64,000 bases of DNA from Pacificispira sp002696645 (GCF_048892425.1 NZ_JBLZHU010000003.1:310001-374000); one strand, 5' to 3'; positions 52,119 through 61,492 are shown, counted from the stretch's first letter. Program-made: numbers and translations. The notes: generated by a model not told the origin, from the sequence alone.

Positions 52119-52237
52119 ATCATGTTTCCCTAGATTGAATATGGGGGAACATTGGCCGATTCTGCTGTGATCAGCATCCTTATTTGCATATATGTTTTCA
52201 CACAAAACTCCAGGGGCAACGCATCAGTCAGCGCGCC

Positions 52238-53020
52238 TTACGCCGTAGGCACGGTTCCGCCATCTATAACATACTCGGTCCCTGTAATTGCTGCCGCTTT
52301 CGATGACACCAGAAAGGCGATCAAATCAGCCACTTCATTTGGTTGAGTTGGACGACCAAGGGGAATTCCTCCCAAAGAGTCCATAATAATCTTCTTTCCT
52401 CCCTCATAATCCGTGCCGGCTTGCTCCGCCAGCCTTTCAGTCAGCCGAGCCGCAGCCTCGGTCTCAATCCAACCTGGTGATACCCGAACGACACGGATGC
52501 CCTTGGGCGTCACTTCTTTTGAAAGGCTCTTGCTGTAGGTTGAAAGCGCGGCTTTAGCCGCAGCATAGGCCGTGGTTGATTCCGGCAATGGCAATTCACG
52601 CTGAATCGATGTGACGTGGATGATGACGCCTGATCCCTGTTCGATCATCGATGGCAGCAAGGCGCGATCAAGCCGCACCGCAGACATCAGGTTCTGATTA
52701 AGCGCATTCTCCCATTCAATATCAGTCAGGGCTGCGAATCCTCCGCCGGGCGCACTAGACCCCCCGACGACATTTACTATGATGTCGACACCCCCTAATT
52801 GCTTAAGCGCCGCATCTGCCGCAGCCTGGCATCCTTCAGCGGTCGCCATATCCGCCGCGACATAAAATACATCATCCTGGGGAAGCTGCGGAAGCGCCCG
52901 TGCTGTTGTGACAATTTGCACGCCGGCATGGCGCAATGCTTGGACAACAGCGGCACCGACCCCTTTAGTTCCCCCGCTAACAAGCGCACGACGACCGCTA
53001 AGCCCTAGATCGAAACTCAT
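52238..53020 (-). CDS. SDR family oxidoreductase
   Basis: A 260-residue short-chain dehydrogenase with the cofactor loop SGGTKGVGAAVVQAL, the NVVGGSSAP strand, the catalytic Ser in IHVTSIQRELP and the Tyr-Lys pair in YAAAKAAL. The ending ITGTEYVIDGG is typical of SDR tetramers. It overlaps the NTF2-like gene by 4 bases and belongs to a module divergent from an HxlR regulator. The substrate is unknown; such modules often respond to electrophiles or quinones. Confidence 0.9.
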   Translation of the reverse strand: MSFDLGLSGRRALVSGGTKGVGAAVVQALRHAGVQIVTTARALPQLPQDDVFYVAADMATAEGCQAAADAALKQLGGVDIIVNVVGGSSAPGGGFAALTDIEWENALNQNLMSAVRLDRALLPSMIEQGSGVIIHVTSIQRELPLPESTTAYAAAKAALSTYSKSLSKEVTPKGIRVVRVSPGWIETEAAARLTERLAEQAGTDYEGGKKIIMDSLGGIPLGRPTQPNEVADLIAFLVSSKAAAITGTEYVIDGGTVPTA

Positions 53021-53343
53021 AATGTGATCTCCAGTGATGCGATTTTTTCATCCCGAAGAACGAAGAAATATCGCAGATCCACGGGACTGCCTGGAAAATT
53101 ACCCACAACATGCGCTGTCACGATGGTCATGCCGTCGGTTTCTTCAATTGAGAACGGTTCCACTGTATAGTTAAACTTGCGGGATGCCCCTGTTTTCCAT
53201 TCCTGAATCGCTTGGCGACCGGTATAGGTTTTCGCTTCGTCAACGACGACACTGTCTTCGGTGAAGCACTCTGCGAAAGCAGGATTGTTATCCAGGTCAG
53301 ATTGGTAATATCGGGAAATTGGGTGCGGTAGGTCTATTGGCAT
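53017..53343 (-). CDS. NTF2-like/SnoaL-fold small protein
   Basis: A 108-residue cytoplasmic NTF2-fold protein (ISRYYQSDLDNNPAFAECF, VVDEAKTYTGRQAIQEW, RYFFVLRDEKIASLEI). The start at 53343 is chosen because the 108-residue form matches a complete NTF2 domain; the longer frame would run through the HxlR promoter and gene. It is the first gene after the divergent HxlR regulator and overlaps the SDR gene. A small-molecule-binding or isomerase role is inferred from the fold. Confidence 0.85.
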   Translation of the reverse strand: MPIDLPHPISRYYQSDLDNNPAFAECFTEDSVVVDEAKTYTGRQAIQEWKTGASRKFNYTVEPFSIEETDGMTIVTAHVVGNFPGSPVDLRYFFVLRDEKIASLEITL

Positions 53344-53398
53344 GTGCTTTTTCCTTTGTCCGTTTGCATCAACGGCAAAATAAGAATACGTTTTAAAG

Positions 53399-53764
53399 AT
53401 GACAAGTACGGACAAAAAAGTTGGGTACTTACCGGAAGGTAAGGTACAATATACGCCAACCTCTGCGGCTGAAGGCGCGGAACAGGCCCTTAAGATGCTG
53501 GAAGGGCGCTGGAAACTGGTAATTCTCTTCCATCTTTTCGGCGGAAAGATCATGCGTTTTTCTGATCTTGAGCGTGCCATTCCTGCGATATCGCAAAAAA
53601 TGTTGATCCAACAACTTCGGCAGATGGAGGCTGATGGCATCGTCCGCCGTATTGTCCACCATCAGGTGCCGCCGAAAGTTGAATATTGTCTAACCGATTG
53701 GGGACAATCCTTGTGCCCGGCCCTGGATGCCTTGCTGAAATGGGCAGAGCAACGGCACGGTTAG
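53399..53764 (+). CDS. HxlR-family winged-helix regulator
   Basis: A 121-residue HxlR/MarR-like dimeric regulator with ALKMLEGRWKLVILFHLFGG, MRFSDLERAIPAISQKML and the winged YCLTDWGQSL (first quoted in part to the HTH). HxlR proteins often sense aldehydes or quinones through a Cys, but the only cysteines here lie near the C terminus. It is divergent from the NTF2-SDR pair across 55 bp, and it probably represses that pair. The module interrupts the conserved lnt-corC neighbourhood. Confidence 0.93.
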   Translation: MTSTDKKVGYLPEGKVQYTPTSAAEGAEQALKMLEGRWKLVILFHLFGGKIMRFSDLERAIPAISQKMLIQQLRQMEADGIVRRIVHHQVPPKVEYCLTDWGQSLCPALDALLKWAEQRHG

Positions 53765-53895
53765 ACAAAAGCAGGCCAAGTATTTATTCACGCAATGAAA
53801 GTCGCAAACAGCATGGTCCCGGATTTCATATCAGGGGATCATGTCGAATGCTCCTGTCTTGAATATCCATAGAGTTTTCTAAAGGCCCGCCCCCC

Positions 53896-54801
53896 ATGAT
53901 CGTTCGCAAGAATCCTACATTCCTGACCCTGTTCCTGATTACAAAAGGGTCAATTGTTCCGAAAATAGCCCCTAAAATCGGGTTCTTCATGGCCCTGTCC
54001 GTCATCATCCTGGTGCTGGACCACACCGGGGTTCCGATCATCCATATCAACTTTCAAGCCGCCAGTATTTTCGGCCTGGCGCTGTCCCTGTTTCTGGGGT
54101 TTCGCAACAATGCCGCCTATGAGCGTTGGTGGGAGGCACGCATGTTATGGGGCCAGTTAATCGCAGATATCAGAAGCCTGGGGCGGGAAACGATGACTTT
54201 TATGGGCGAAACTCAGGATCGCGCGGAACTGTTGAAGCTTGCCTGCGTTTTCCTGCATCTGCACCGCACCAATCTGCGCCGAACAGATCCCCCCGCGCAA
54301 GTGCAGGAATTTGCCGATCCGGCATTGATCCAATCCTTTAAAGATATGCGCAACCCGGCCTGCGGTCCTTTGAATGAAATGGCGAAACGGCTGCACCGTA
54401 TTCATGCAAATGGAGGGATCAGCGACTTCGGCCTTCGCGTTCTGAGCCAACGACTGGGGGCCATTTCATTGGCCCAGGCGGGATGCGAGCGGATTGCTGG
54501 CACTCCCATGCCCTATGTCTATGTCCTGCTGATCTACCGCACGATCTTTCTGTATTGTATCCTGGTGCCGTTTGGATTGATTGAATCCGTGGGCTGGATG
54601 GCCCCGGTTTTTGCCGGGATTATCGCCTATGTCTTTTATGGGCTGGCTGCGGTGACAGACGAGTTGAAGCATCCCTTCACAAATTCCGTGAACGGTATCC
54701 CGCTGGACGCCATGTGCCGCACCGTCGAAATTTCCGTTGCAGAGGCCCTGAACACCCCGCCACCAATGCCCCTGGAGCCCAAGGATCATATCCTGACATG
54801 A
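53896..54801 (+). CDS. Bestrophin-family (UPF0187) ion channel
   Basis: A 301-residue inner-membrane protein homologous to bestrophins. Landmarks are an N-terminal membrane pair, FLGFRNNAAYERWWEAR between them, and the C-terminal pair LIESVGWMAPVFAGIIAYVFYG (in part) with the Asn/Pro-rich PFTNSVNGIPLDAMCR. Bacterial bestrophins are pentameric channels for cations or anions. It converges on corC, 19 bp away. Confidence 0.93.
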   Translation: MIVRKNPTFLTLFLITKGSIVPKIAPKIGFFMALSVIILVLDHTGVPIIHINFQAASIFGLALSLFLGFRNNAAYERWWEARMLWGQLIADIRSLGRETMTFMGETQDRAELLKLACVFLHLHRTNLRRTDPPAQVQEFADPALIQSFKDMRNPACGPLNEMAKRLHRIHANGGISDFGLRVLSQRLGAISLAQAGCERIAGTPMPYVYVLLIYRTIFLYCILVPFGLIESVGWMAPVFAGIIAYVFYGLAAVTDELKHPFTNSVNGIPLDAMCRTVEISVAEALNTPPPMPLEPKDHILT

Positions 54802-54820
54802 CTGTAAGGGGCTGCGCGAG

Positions 54821-55789
54821 TTACTCAGCCGCCTTAGCGGTCGTGTCAGCGGCGCGCTTTGCGTCGACACCGGGCGCTACGGCAGCGGGCCGATAGCGCA
54901 GGCGAACCCGTTTGATACGACGGGGGTCAGCTTCCAATACTTCGAATTCCAGCCCGGATTCCTCATGCGGGATCAATTCCCCCCGGATCGGTACGCGCCC
55001 TGCCAGCGTGAAAACCAACCCGCCCACGGTGTCGATATCTTCCTGACGCTCTTCATCTGTCAGGATCGGGCCCAACCGCTTTTCCAAATCCTCAATATCC
55101 AGACGGGCATCGGCGATCCAGGTGCCATCGGGCTTGTGTTCAATCTTGGGACCGCGATCAATATCGTGTTCGTCTTCAATTTCTCCGACGATTTCCTCGA
55201 CCAGATCCTCAATCGTCACCAATCCGTCGATGCCGCCATATTCATCCACCACCAGGGCCATATGCAGCCGGTTCATGCGCATTTGCAGCAACAGATCCAG
55301 CACCCGCATCGATGGCGCGACAAACAGGACCTTGCGCATCACAGCACGGACGGAAAAGTTTTCCTTCGGCTCTGTCGTGGCCGCCAAGACATCCTTGATA
55401 TGGACCATGCCCAGCACGTCATCCAGACTGTCGCGATGCACCGGATAACGGGAATGGGGCTGGCGCGACATGATCGCGACCAGTTCATCCAGCGACGTGT
55501 CCGCTGGGACAGAGACGATATCCGCCCGTGGAATCATCACGTCATAGGCGGTTTCTTCTCCGACATTTAGAATATTGTCGATCAGCGCCCGTTCATCCGA
55601 ATCTATCGGGGTGGCGCGATCATCGTGCTGTTCCAACAGTTCTTCAAAACTGTCGCGAAGTTGCGATTCTCCGTTTCGGCCGAGAAGCGTGCGCAGAAAA
55701 CCGCGCAGGCCACTCGGCTTTCTAGAACTGGGTTCGCCAGGGCCCTGATCACCGGTACTGGATGTGCCGGAGGATGAATGGTCTGCCAT
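54821..55789 (-). CDS. corC: CBS-domain/CorC-type transporter-associated protein
   Basis: A 322-residue cytoplasmic protein with a paired CBS module (about 80-220, MIPRADIVSV, GMVHIKDVLA, LVVDEYGGIDGLVTIEDLVEEIVGEIEDEHD in part) and a C-terminal CorC/HlyC domain (ADARLDIEDLE...DTVGGLVFTLAGRVPIRGE). It lacks the membrane DUF21 domain. Members modulate magnesium/cobalt efflux; some are called hemolysin-like. It is part of the corC-ybeY-phoH-miaB run. Confidence 0.95.
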   Translation of the reverse strand: MADHSSSGTSSTGDQGPGEPSSRKPSGLRGFLRTLLGRNGESQLRDSFEELLEQHDDRATPIDSDERALIDNILNVGEETAYDVMIPRADIVSVPADTSLDELVAIMSRQPHSRYPVHRDSLDDVLGMVHIKDVLAATTEPKENFSVRAVMRKVLFVAPSMRVLDLLLQMRMNRLHMALVVDEYGGIDGLVTIEDLVEEIVGEIEDEHDIDRGPKIEHKPDGTWIADARLDIEDLEKRLGPILTDEERQEDIDTVGGLVFTLAGRVPIRGELIPHEESGLEFEVLEADPRRIKRVRLRYRPAAVAPGVDAKRAADTTAKAAE

Positions 55790-55809
55790 GATCTTTACCT
55801 TTTACGCCC

Positions 55810-56301
55810 TTACTTTGTTTCTGCGCCTTCGAGATAGGGATTTGCGATGCCAATGTCAGCCAAAATCTTTATCTCAAGCGATTCCATCTCTTCGGCCTCT
55901 TCCTCATTCTCATGATCAAAGCCCAATAAATGCAGAACGCCATGAATTGTCAGATGGCTCAGGTGATGGGCGAATTGCTTCCCCTCTTCCCCCGCCTCCC
56001 GTGCACAAGTTTCCCGTGCCAGGACAACATCACCCAACATCAGGGGTTCACCTGGAATATCGGCATCGTCCCCAGACTCAAAAGACAGCACATTGGTCGG
56101 CTTGTCCTGACCACGATAGTCCCGGTTCAACTTCTGGACCGTTTCATCATCAGCCAGGGCAAGGGACAATTCCAGATCCCGGGTCGGGTTCATGGCGGCA
56201 AGCGCCGCCCGTGCGGCCGCCTGGGCTATGGATTCATCGGCTGGCGTCCAATCCCCTGCTAATATGGTGCATTGAATGTCCCAATTGGTAGACGTGGTCA
56301 C
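55810..56301 (-). CDS. ybeY: Endoribonuclease YbeY (rRNA maturation)
   Basis: A 163-residue metalloendonuclease that processes the 16S rRNA 3' end. The zinc motif HGVLHLLGFDH (H-x3-H-x5-H) and the TNVLSFESGDDADI segment are present. It overlaps phoH by 4 bases and precedes corC by 20 bp. Confidence 0.97.
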   Translation of the reverse strand: MTTSTNWDIQCTILAGDWTPADESIAQAAARAALAAMNPTRDLELSLALADDETVQKLNRDYRGQDKPTNVLSFESGDDADIPGEPLMLGDVVLARETCAREAGEEGKQFAHHLSHLTIHGVLHLLGFDHENEEEAEEMESLEIKILADIGIANPYLEGAETK

Positions 56302-57290
56302 GCCGGGTTGCCTCCTGCCTTGGCCGCATCACGGGCGTCATAGGCCTGAACGATCTTCGAGACCAGGGGATGGCGCACGACATCCGCAGAGGTGAACCGC
56401 GTCATGCCGATCCCCTTGATGCCGCTAAGGGTCTGCACCGCTTCGGCCAGTCCGGAAATCTGACCAGGGGGCAAATCAATCTGTGACAAGTCCCCGGTCA
56501 CCACCATGCGGCTGTTTTCCCCCAGCCGCGTCAGGAACATCTTCATCTGCATCGCGGTGGTATTCTGCGCCTCATCCAACAAGACGAAGGCGTTTTTCAG
56601 CGTTCGCCCGCGCATGAAGGCCAAAGGCGCGACCTCAATCTCTCCATTCTCCAATTTCCGCGATACCTGATCGGCTGGCAGCGTATCATACAGCGCGTCA
56701 TAGATCGGGCGCAGATAGGGATCGACCTTTTCCTTCATATCGCCCGGTAGAAAGCCCAGACGTTCCCCAGCCTCCACAGCAGGGCGCGACAGGATCATCT
56801 TTTCGACCTGCCCGGACAGCATCATGGAAACCGCCATACAGACCGCCAGATAAGTCTTCCCGGTTCCCGCAGGGCCAATCCCAAAAACCAGATCATTGCC
56901 CCGGATCAGATCGACATATTCTGCCTGCAAGGGCGTGCGCGGTGAAATCTGGCGACGGCGGGTGCGGATGATGGGTTCCTGTTGCCCAAACAGATCCGTC
57001 GGCTGGCCCACCATGCGTAAGGCGGCATCAATATCTGCGTCCTCCAGCGATTCGCCGCTGCGCAATCGGCTATAAAGGCGATTTAGGCCTTCTTCCGCCA
57101 ATGTAACCCCGTCTTTAGAGCCGGTCACCGCCACCTGATTACCGCGATTGATCAGCGTTATTCCCAACTGTGCTTCTATCCGAACCAAATTCTTATCATG
57201 CTCTCCAAACAATTCGGGTAGAAGGCGGTTGTCTTCGAATTCAATGACATGGGTGATGGTGCCCATATCTTCTGTCAGGATGGAGTTCAA
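56298..57290 (-). CDS. phoH: PhoH-family ATPase (YbeZ)
   Basis: A 330-residue PhoH-like P-loop ATPase. Walker A is GPAGTGKTYLAVC, Walker B VLLDEAQNT, followed by sensor-like VVTGDLSQIDLP, and an N-terminal KH-like region. YbeZ works with YbeY in RNA metabolism. The gene overlaps miaB by 4 bases at its start and ybeY by 4 at its end, so the three are translationally coupled. Confidence 0.96.
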   Translation of the reverse strand: MNSILTEDMGTITHVIEFEDNRLLPELFGEHDKNLVRIEAQLGITLINRGNQVAVTGSKDGVTLAEEGLNRLYSRLRSGESLEDADIDAALRMVGQPTDLFGQQEPIIRTRRRQISPRTPLQAEYVDLIRGNDLVFGIGPAGTGKTYLAVCMAVSMMLSGQVEKMILSRPAVEAGERLGFLPGDMKEKVDPYLRPIYDALYDTLPADQVSRKLENGEIEVAPLAFMRGRTLKNAFVLLDEAQNTTAMQMKMFLTRLGENSRMVVTGDLSQIDLPPGQISGLAEAVQTLSGIKGIGMTRFTSADVVRHPLVSKIVQAYDARDAAKAGGNPA

Positions 57291-58780
57291 GCGCAGACCC
57301 TTTCTTTGGGATCAATGGGCGGGGATTGCCCAACTTCAGCGGCTCCCGATTGAGATACAAACGAGTGGGATGGCAACATGGCGGGGTCGCCAGAAACCAA
57401 CGACCCAAACAAACTATAAGCCTTAAGGTCCTGAATGTCGCAGTTTACAATATGACCGATTAGTGACGCGCCCCCAAAGATATGCACGGGTTGCAGATAC
57501 GGTGATCGCCCGACCAGTTGCCCAGGGTCGCGGGCTGATTTTTCCATCAGCACAGGCATCGTCTTGCCGATACAGCCCCGGTTGAACGCTTCCTGCTGGG
57601 CGTCCAGCAATTGCTGTAACGCCGTCAGCCGATCGGTCATGACCGGGTCAGGGACCACATTTCCCATATCCGCCGCCGGCGTTCCGGGACGGGGTGAATA
57701 TTTAAACGAAAAGTTCGCCGCGAAACCAACATCCGTCACCAGCTTCAGCGTGTCTGCAAAATCCGCATCGCTTTCACCGGGAAAGCCGACAATGAAATCG
57801 GAACTGAAGGCCATATCCGGGCGCACATCCCGCAGGCGATCCACAACCGTGCGGAATACATCCACTTTATGCTTGCGGTTCATGGCCGCCAGAATGCGAT
57901 CCGACCCGCTTTGTACCGGCAGATGCAGGAAGGGCATCAGGGCGGGCACATCCCCATGCGCCGCGATCAGGTCATCATCCATATCCCGGGGGTGGCTGGT
58001 AGTATAGCGAATCCGGGCCAGGCCATCGATTTCCGCCAGGGCGCGGATCAATCGGGCCAAACCCCATTCACGCCCATCCGGTCCATCCCCGTGATAGGCA
58101 TTCACATTCTGGCCCAGCAGCGTGATTTCCCGCACCCCTTTGGCCACCATCTGTTTGGCTTCGTTCAGAATGGCGATCGCAGACCGGGACTGTTCCGACC
58201 CACGGGTATAGGGAACAACGCAGAAGGTGCAGAACTTGTCACACCCTTCCTGAATGGTCAGAAAGGCAGAAATACCAGCCGGAATGCGTTCTTCGGGCAG
58301 GACATCATATTTATCTTCAATCGGGAAATCCGTATCGACCTGACCCTTGCCCAGATTCTTGTCGGCTTCTGCCAGCATGGCTGGCAGGCGGTGATAGGTC
58401 TGGGGCCCGAAAACCATATCGACCTGGGGCGCGCGCCGCAGAATTTCTGCACCTTCGGCCTGTGCGACACAGCCTGCAACCGCCAGCATCATGCGCCCGC
58501 CGGTTTCTGCCATTCGGGCCTGTGCTTCGCGCAGGCGGCCCAGTTCCGAATAGACCTTTTCCGATGCCTTTTCGCGAATGTGACAGGTGTTCAGAATGAC
58601 CAGATCAGCCCCTTCAACATCAGGGCTGACTTCAAATCCCATTGGCGCAAGTGTCTCCAGCATGCGTTCGCTGTCATACACGTTCATCTGACAGCCATAG
58701 GTCTTGATGTGGACCTTCCGCAATCGATCTTGCGACTGGCGTTCCGGGGTCTTCATTGAATTAGTGGCACCATGGGTCAT
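57287..58780 (-). CDS. miaB: tRNA-2-methylthio-N6-dimethylallyladenosine synthase
   Basis: Radical-SAM methylthiotransferase that makes ms2i6A37. The UPF0004 domain shows TYGCQMNVYDSE and ILNTCHIREKASEKVYSELG (in part); the radical-SAM cluster is EGCDKFCTFCVVPYTRG (Cx3Cx2C); a C-terminal TRAM domain follows. The start is taken as ATG at 58780 with GAAGCGAG upstream; 58756 is the alternative. The 3' end carries an unusually long extension after TRAM and overlaps phoH. Confidence 0.95.
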   Translation of the reverse strand: MTHGATNSMKTPERQSQDRLRKVHIKTYGCQMNVYDSERMLETLAPMGFEVSPDVEGADLVILNTCHIREKASEKVYSELGRLREAQARMAETGGRMMLAVAGCVAQAEGAEILRRAPQVDMVFGPQTYHRLPAMLAEADKNLGKGQVDTDFPIEDKYDVLPEERIPAGISAFLTIQEGCDKFCTFCVVPYTRGSEQSRSAIAILNEAKQMVAKGVREITLLGQNVNAYHGDGPDGREWGLARLIRALAEIDGLARIRYTTSHPRDMDDDLIAAHGDVPALMPFLHLPVQSGSDRILAAMNRKHKVDVFRTVVDRLRDVRPDMAFSSDFIVGFPGESDADFADTLKLVTDVGFAANFSFKYSPRPGTPAADMGNVVPDPVMTDRLTALQQLLDAQQEAFNRGCIGKTMPVLMEKSARDPGQLVGRSPYLQPVHIFGGASLIGHIVNCDIQDLKAYSLFGSLVSGDPAMLPSHSFVSQSGAAEVGQSPPIDPKERVCA

Positions 58781-59105
58781 CAACACGCTCGCTTCACAGT
58801 ATGCGGGAAAATACAACAATCCCGCGCCTGATAGGACAGACAATGGGGTGCCGTCAATGCGGCATCACATACGCCAGACGCTGAAAACTGTGCGGTGATT
58901 CGGTACCAGGGGGCAGGATTGTTATTGCGGTGGACCGTCATATGCGCCCATCCAACGCCGCGTGCAATCGCGTGTGGAATGCCTGAACCGGAGAGGGCGG
59001 ACAATTGCTAAGGACCATACTGCGAAATGCTTGCCAATTTCCTAACGTGTCACGGGATGCCTGATGCTCTTGCAGCCTACTGCAAGATTGTTTCAACTTC
59101 AAGGA
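58781..59105. other. Intergenic region before miaB, no gene seen
   Basis: This 325-bp gap separates olsA (upstream on the minus strand) from miaB. A hairpin CTTGCAG-CCTA-CTGCAAG (59069-59086) follows the olsA stop. A weak promoter candidate for miaB, TTGACG and TATCAG with 18 bp between, lies at 58828-58857. GCGGGA / TCCCGC (58803-58825) can fold in the leader. No ORF with a ribosome site is convincing. Confidence 0.55.
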
Positions 59106-60035
59106 TCACGACGCAGCCTGGAAGATTGGGCTGCTGGGCTGTGGCGCATTATGCAGCGCGGTTTGCAGCCCTTGCGTACAGGCCCGTTGCGTCGCCTGCG
59201 CCAATTCTTTGCGCCCCCCGACATCGGCCATGCGCAGGGGTTCATGAAACACGACATCCACGCCAACCGTGCCCAGACCCAGCCATCCCATCAGATGGGG
59301 CACCAGTTCCATATCGCCAAACCAGGTATATAGCGGGCGCAAGGCGCGCCCCATGGGCATGCCATCCAACCGGTTATACGCGATGGAGACCGTCTGCACC
59401 TCGATCTGCCCGGTTTTCGGGAATTCGATGCTGGCGGATTGGAACAGCGCGCTCTTGAAGGGCAAAACACGACTGCCATCCGAACTTGTCCCCTCTGGAA
59501 ACAGCACCAGACATCCGCCATCTTCGATGCGCTGTTTCATTTCGCTCAGATGCCTGTCCGCCTTACGCGGATCGCGTTCGATGAAAACCGTGCGCTGTTG
59601 AACCGCCAGCCAGCCAAATATCGGCCAGTCGCGGACCTCTGACTTCGACACGAAGGAACAGGGCAGCAAGGCACCCAGCACGACGATATCCAGATAGGAT
59701 GCATGATTAGCAACGAACAGAACGGGGCGGTCCCGAATCGGTGTGCCGGTCACGCGCACGTCAATCGCGGCGATCCGCTGAGTCATCTTGTGCCATTGCA
59801 TGGTAACAGCGGGTGTAACGCCCCGTTTCGCCAGAATACTGCGCAGGTTCAAAACTGCCAGCCACAGGGTCCACAATGCGATCCCTGTTGCGCGCAACCC
59901 CGCCAGAAAACGAGATGTCTTAAAAACACCGGGTTGGGGAATGGCGCGCGGTCGCCGATAGCGGCTGGGATCTGGCTTTTCAGGTCTCGCTTGAACTGCG
60001 CTCATCACTGCCACTTTCGCCTGTCTTGCGGACAT
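59106..60035 (-). CDS. olsA: Lyso-ornithine lipid O-acyltransferase-like PlsC protein
   Basis: A 309-residue 1-acylglycerol-3-phosphate acyltransferase-family protein. The catalytic NHASYLD (HX4D) and the FPEGTSSDG motif are present, with one N-terminal membrane segment. Its start lies inside the 3' end of the OlsB-like gene, and OlsA completes ornithine-lipid synthesis in alphaproteobacteria, so that is the likely role. A general phospholipid acyltransferase is the alternative. Starts at 60035 or 60005 are both possible and both overlap olsB. Confidence 0.82.
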   Translation of the reverse strand: MSARQAKVAVMSAVQARPEKPDPSRYRRPRAIPQPGVFKTSRFLAGLRATGIALWTLWLAVLNLRSILAKRGVTPAVTMQWHKMTQRIAAIDVRVTGTPIRDRPVLFVANHASYLDIVVLGALLPCSFVSKSEVRDWPIFGWLAVQQRTVFIERDPRKADRHLSEMKQRIEDGGCLVLFPEGTSSDGSRVLPFKSALFQSASIEFPKTGQIEVQTVSIAYNRLDGMPMGRALRPLYTWFGDMELVPHLMGWLGLGTVGVDVVFHEPLRMADVGGRKELAQATQRACTQGLQTALHNAPQPSSPIFQAAS

Positions 60036-60825
60036 AGTGTTTGTAGTATCGATCGGTCACCAGATCGGTTTCAACCACGATGCAGACATCAATCGTATCA
60101 AATTGTGGATCAATCACGGCACCGTCGCCGATAAAGCCCCCCAGACGCAGATAGCCCTTGATCAGCGGTGGAACAGCGGCCAGGCCCTTGCGCTTTTCAT
60201 AACTGTCTGCGGGCAGGCGATTCATTTCAACATACCGTTCCGGCAGGGCGACCGGGCGTTTTTCTATCGGGGCCAGATGGTTCTGATACAGATAGCTCAA
60301 TGGCAGGGCAATGGCGTCCGGATCCACGCCGGAAAAACTGGCACAGCCAAACATCAGCGTAATGTCATAATGGAAGACATAGGCGGCAATGCCCCGCCAC
60401 AACAGGTCCATGACATGGCGGGTGCGATAATTGATATCAACACAGGATCGGCCCAGTTCCAGAATTTCACCCGGCTGGTTTACAATCGCGCTGATATCAT
60501 ATTCATCAACGCTGTAGAACTGCCCATGGCGCGCCGCTGCCTCTCGCCGGACCAACCGATAGGTGCCAACAACAGATTCCGGACCGTCCCCAAGACTACG
60601 ATCAACCACCAGCAGATGATCGGCGACGTCATCAAATGTATCCACATCCCGCTTGCTGCGCGCCGTCTCCGGACTGGGATGGGCCGTCATTTCTTCATAG
60701 AAGACCCGGTATCGAAGCGCTTGGGAGGCATCAACAAAACCAGGATCCCCATTGGCGAGCCGAATTCCAAGATTGTTGCTCGTCAACTGCGCTAACGACT
60801 CATTCAGTGAACTGGTACTTGTCAC
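59980..60825 (-). CDS. olsB: Ornithine-acyl[ACP] N-acyltransferase (OlsB-like)
   Basis: A 281-residue GNAT-like protein of the OlsB/'hemolysin' family, recognised by LRYRVFYEEM, VVGTYRLVRRE, ILELGRSCVDINYRT and GYLRLGGFIGDGAVIDPQF (in part). OlsB attaches a 3-hydroxyacyl chain to ornithine, the first step of ornithine-lipid synthesis, a phosphate-free membrane lipid. It overlaps olsA by up to 56 bases and fur by 4 bases, so the three genes form one tight unit. Confidence 0.87.
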   Translation of the reverse strand: MTSTSSLNESLAQLTSNNLGIRLANGDPGFVDASQALRYRVFYEEMTAHPSPETARSKRDVDTFDDVADHLLVVDRSLGDGPESVVGTYRLVRREAAARHGQFYSVDEYDISAIVNQPGEILELGRSCVDINYRTRHVMDLLWRGIAAYVFHYDITLMFGCASFSGVDPDAIALPLSYLYQNHLAPIEKRPVALPERYVEMNRLPADSYEKRKGLAAVPPLIKGYLRLGGFIGDGAVIDPQFDTIDVCIVVETDLVTDRYYKHYVRKTGESGSDERSSSET

Positions 60826-61265
60826 GATGGGCTCTTCTTCCCTGATCGGCCCAGGCGCACACCAAATAATTCAAGCCGATGATCAACCAGTTGATACCCC
60901 AATTCCTTGGCGACGGCTTCTTGCAAACGCTCAATCGCTTCATTGTGGAATTCGATCACTTTTCCCGTCTCAATATCAATCAAATGGTCGTGATGTTCAT
61001 CGGGAACTTCTTCATAGCGTGCACGACCGTCCCCAAAGTCATGACGGGTCAGGATATCCGCCTCTTCCAAAAGGCGAACGGTGCGATACACGGTTGCGAT
61101 GCTGATTTTTGAGTCAACTTCGGTTGCGCGTTGATGCAATTGTTCCACATCGGGGTGATCATTGCTTTCAGAAAGCACGCGGGCGATGACCCGGCGTTGC
61201 TCCGTCATCTTCAAGCCTTTTTCTGCGCAAAGATTTTCAATGCGAAGAGGGTCCGTCCCATCCAT
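60822..61265 (-). CDS. fur: Fur-family metal-responsive repressor (Fur/Mur)
   Basis: A 147-residue Fur-type regulator: winged helix (CAEKGLKMTEQRRVIARVL, ATVYRTVRLLEEADIL), then the metal-binding dimer domain with HHDHLIDIETGKVIEF and HRLELFGVR. The structural-zinc CxxC pairs of enteric Fur are absent, as in alphaproteobacterial Fur/Mur proteins that sense iron or manganese. The start at 61265 follows AGAAGGGA. It is the first gene of the fur-olsB-olsA unit. Confidence 0.93.
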   Translation of the reverse strand: MDGTDPLRIENLCAEKGLKMTEQRRVIARVLSESNDHPDVEQLHQRATEVDSKISIATVYRTVRLLEEADILTRHDFGDGRARYEEVPDEHHDHLIDIETGKVIEFHNEAIERLQEAVAKELGYQLVDHRLELFGVRLGRSGKKSPS

Positions 61266-61426
61266 TACAGCGTTCCCTTCTATTCTGACAGTTGGCCGTA
61301 CCAATTGCTGTTAAACAAACCCTACCTGTGCAGCCCCCAAGGATCAATTCTATATGATGCCAATTCCAGAATGAAACCCACAGCACAGCCCAATCAGCGT
61401 GATGATAGTGCATAACCAATCATGCA

Positions 61427-61469
61427 AAAAGAAACCCGCCCATCATCATTGTGATGATGCAGCGGGAAT
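61427..61469 (-). terminator. Terminator of mucR
   Basis: Read on the minus strand, CATCATCA-CAA-TGATGATG forms an 8-bp core stem extended by CCCGC / GCGGG with a small internal loop, followed by TTTCTTTTTG. It lies 24 bases beyond the mucR stop and upstream of fur. Confidence 0.85.
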
Positions 61470-61492
61470 CGAAAACAGGCCGTTCTGCAAAC

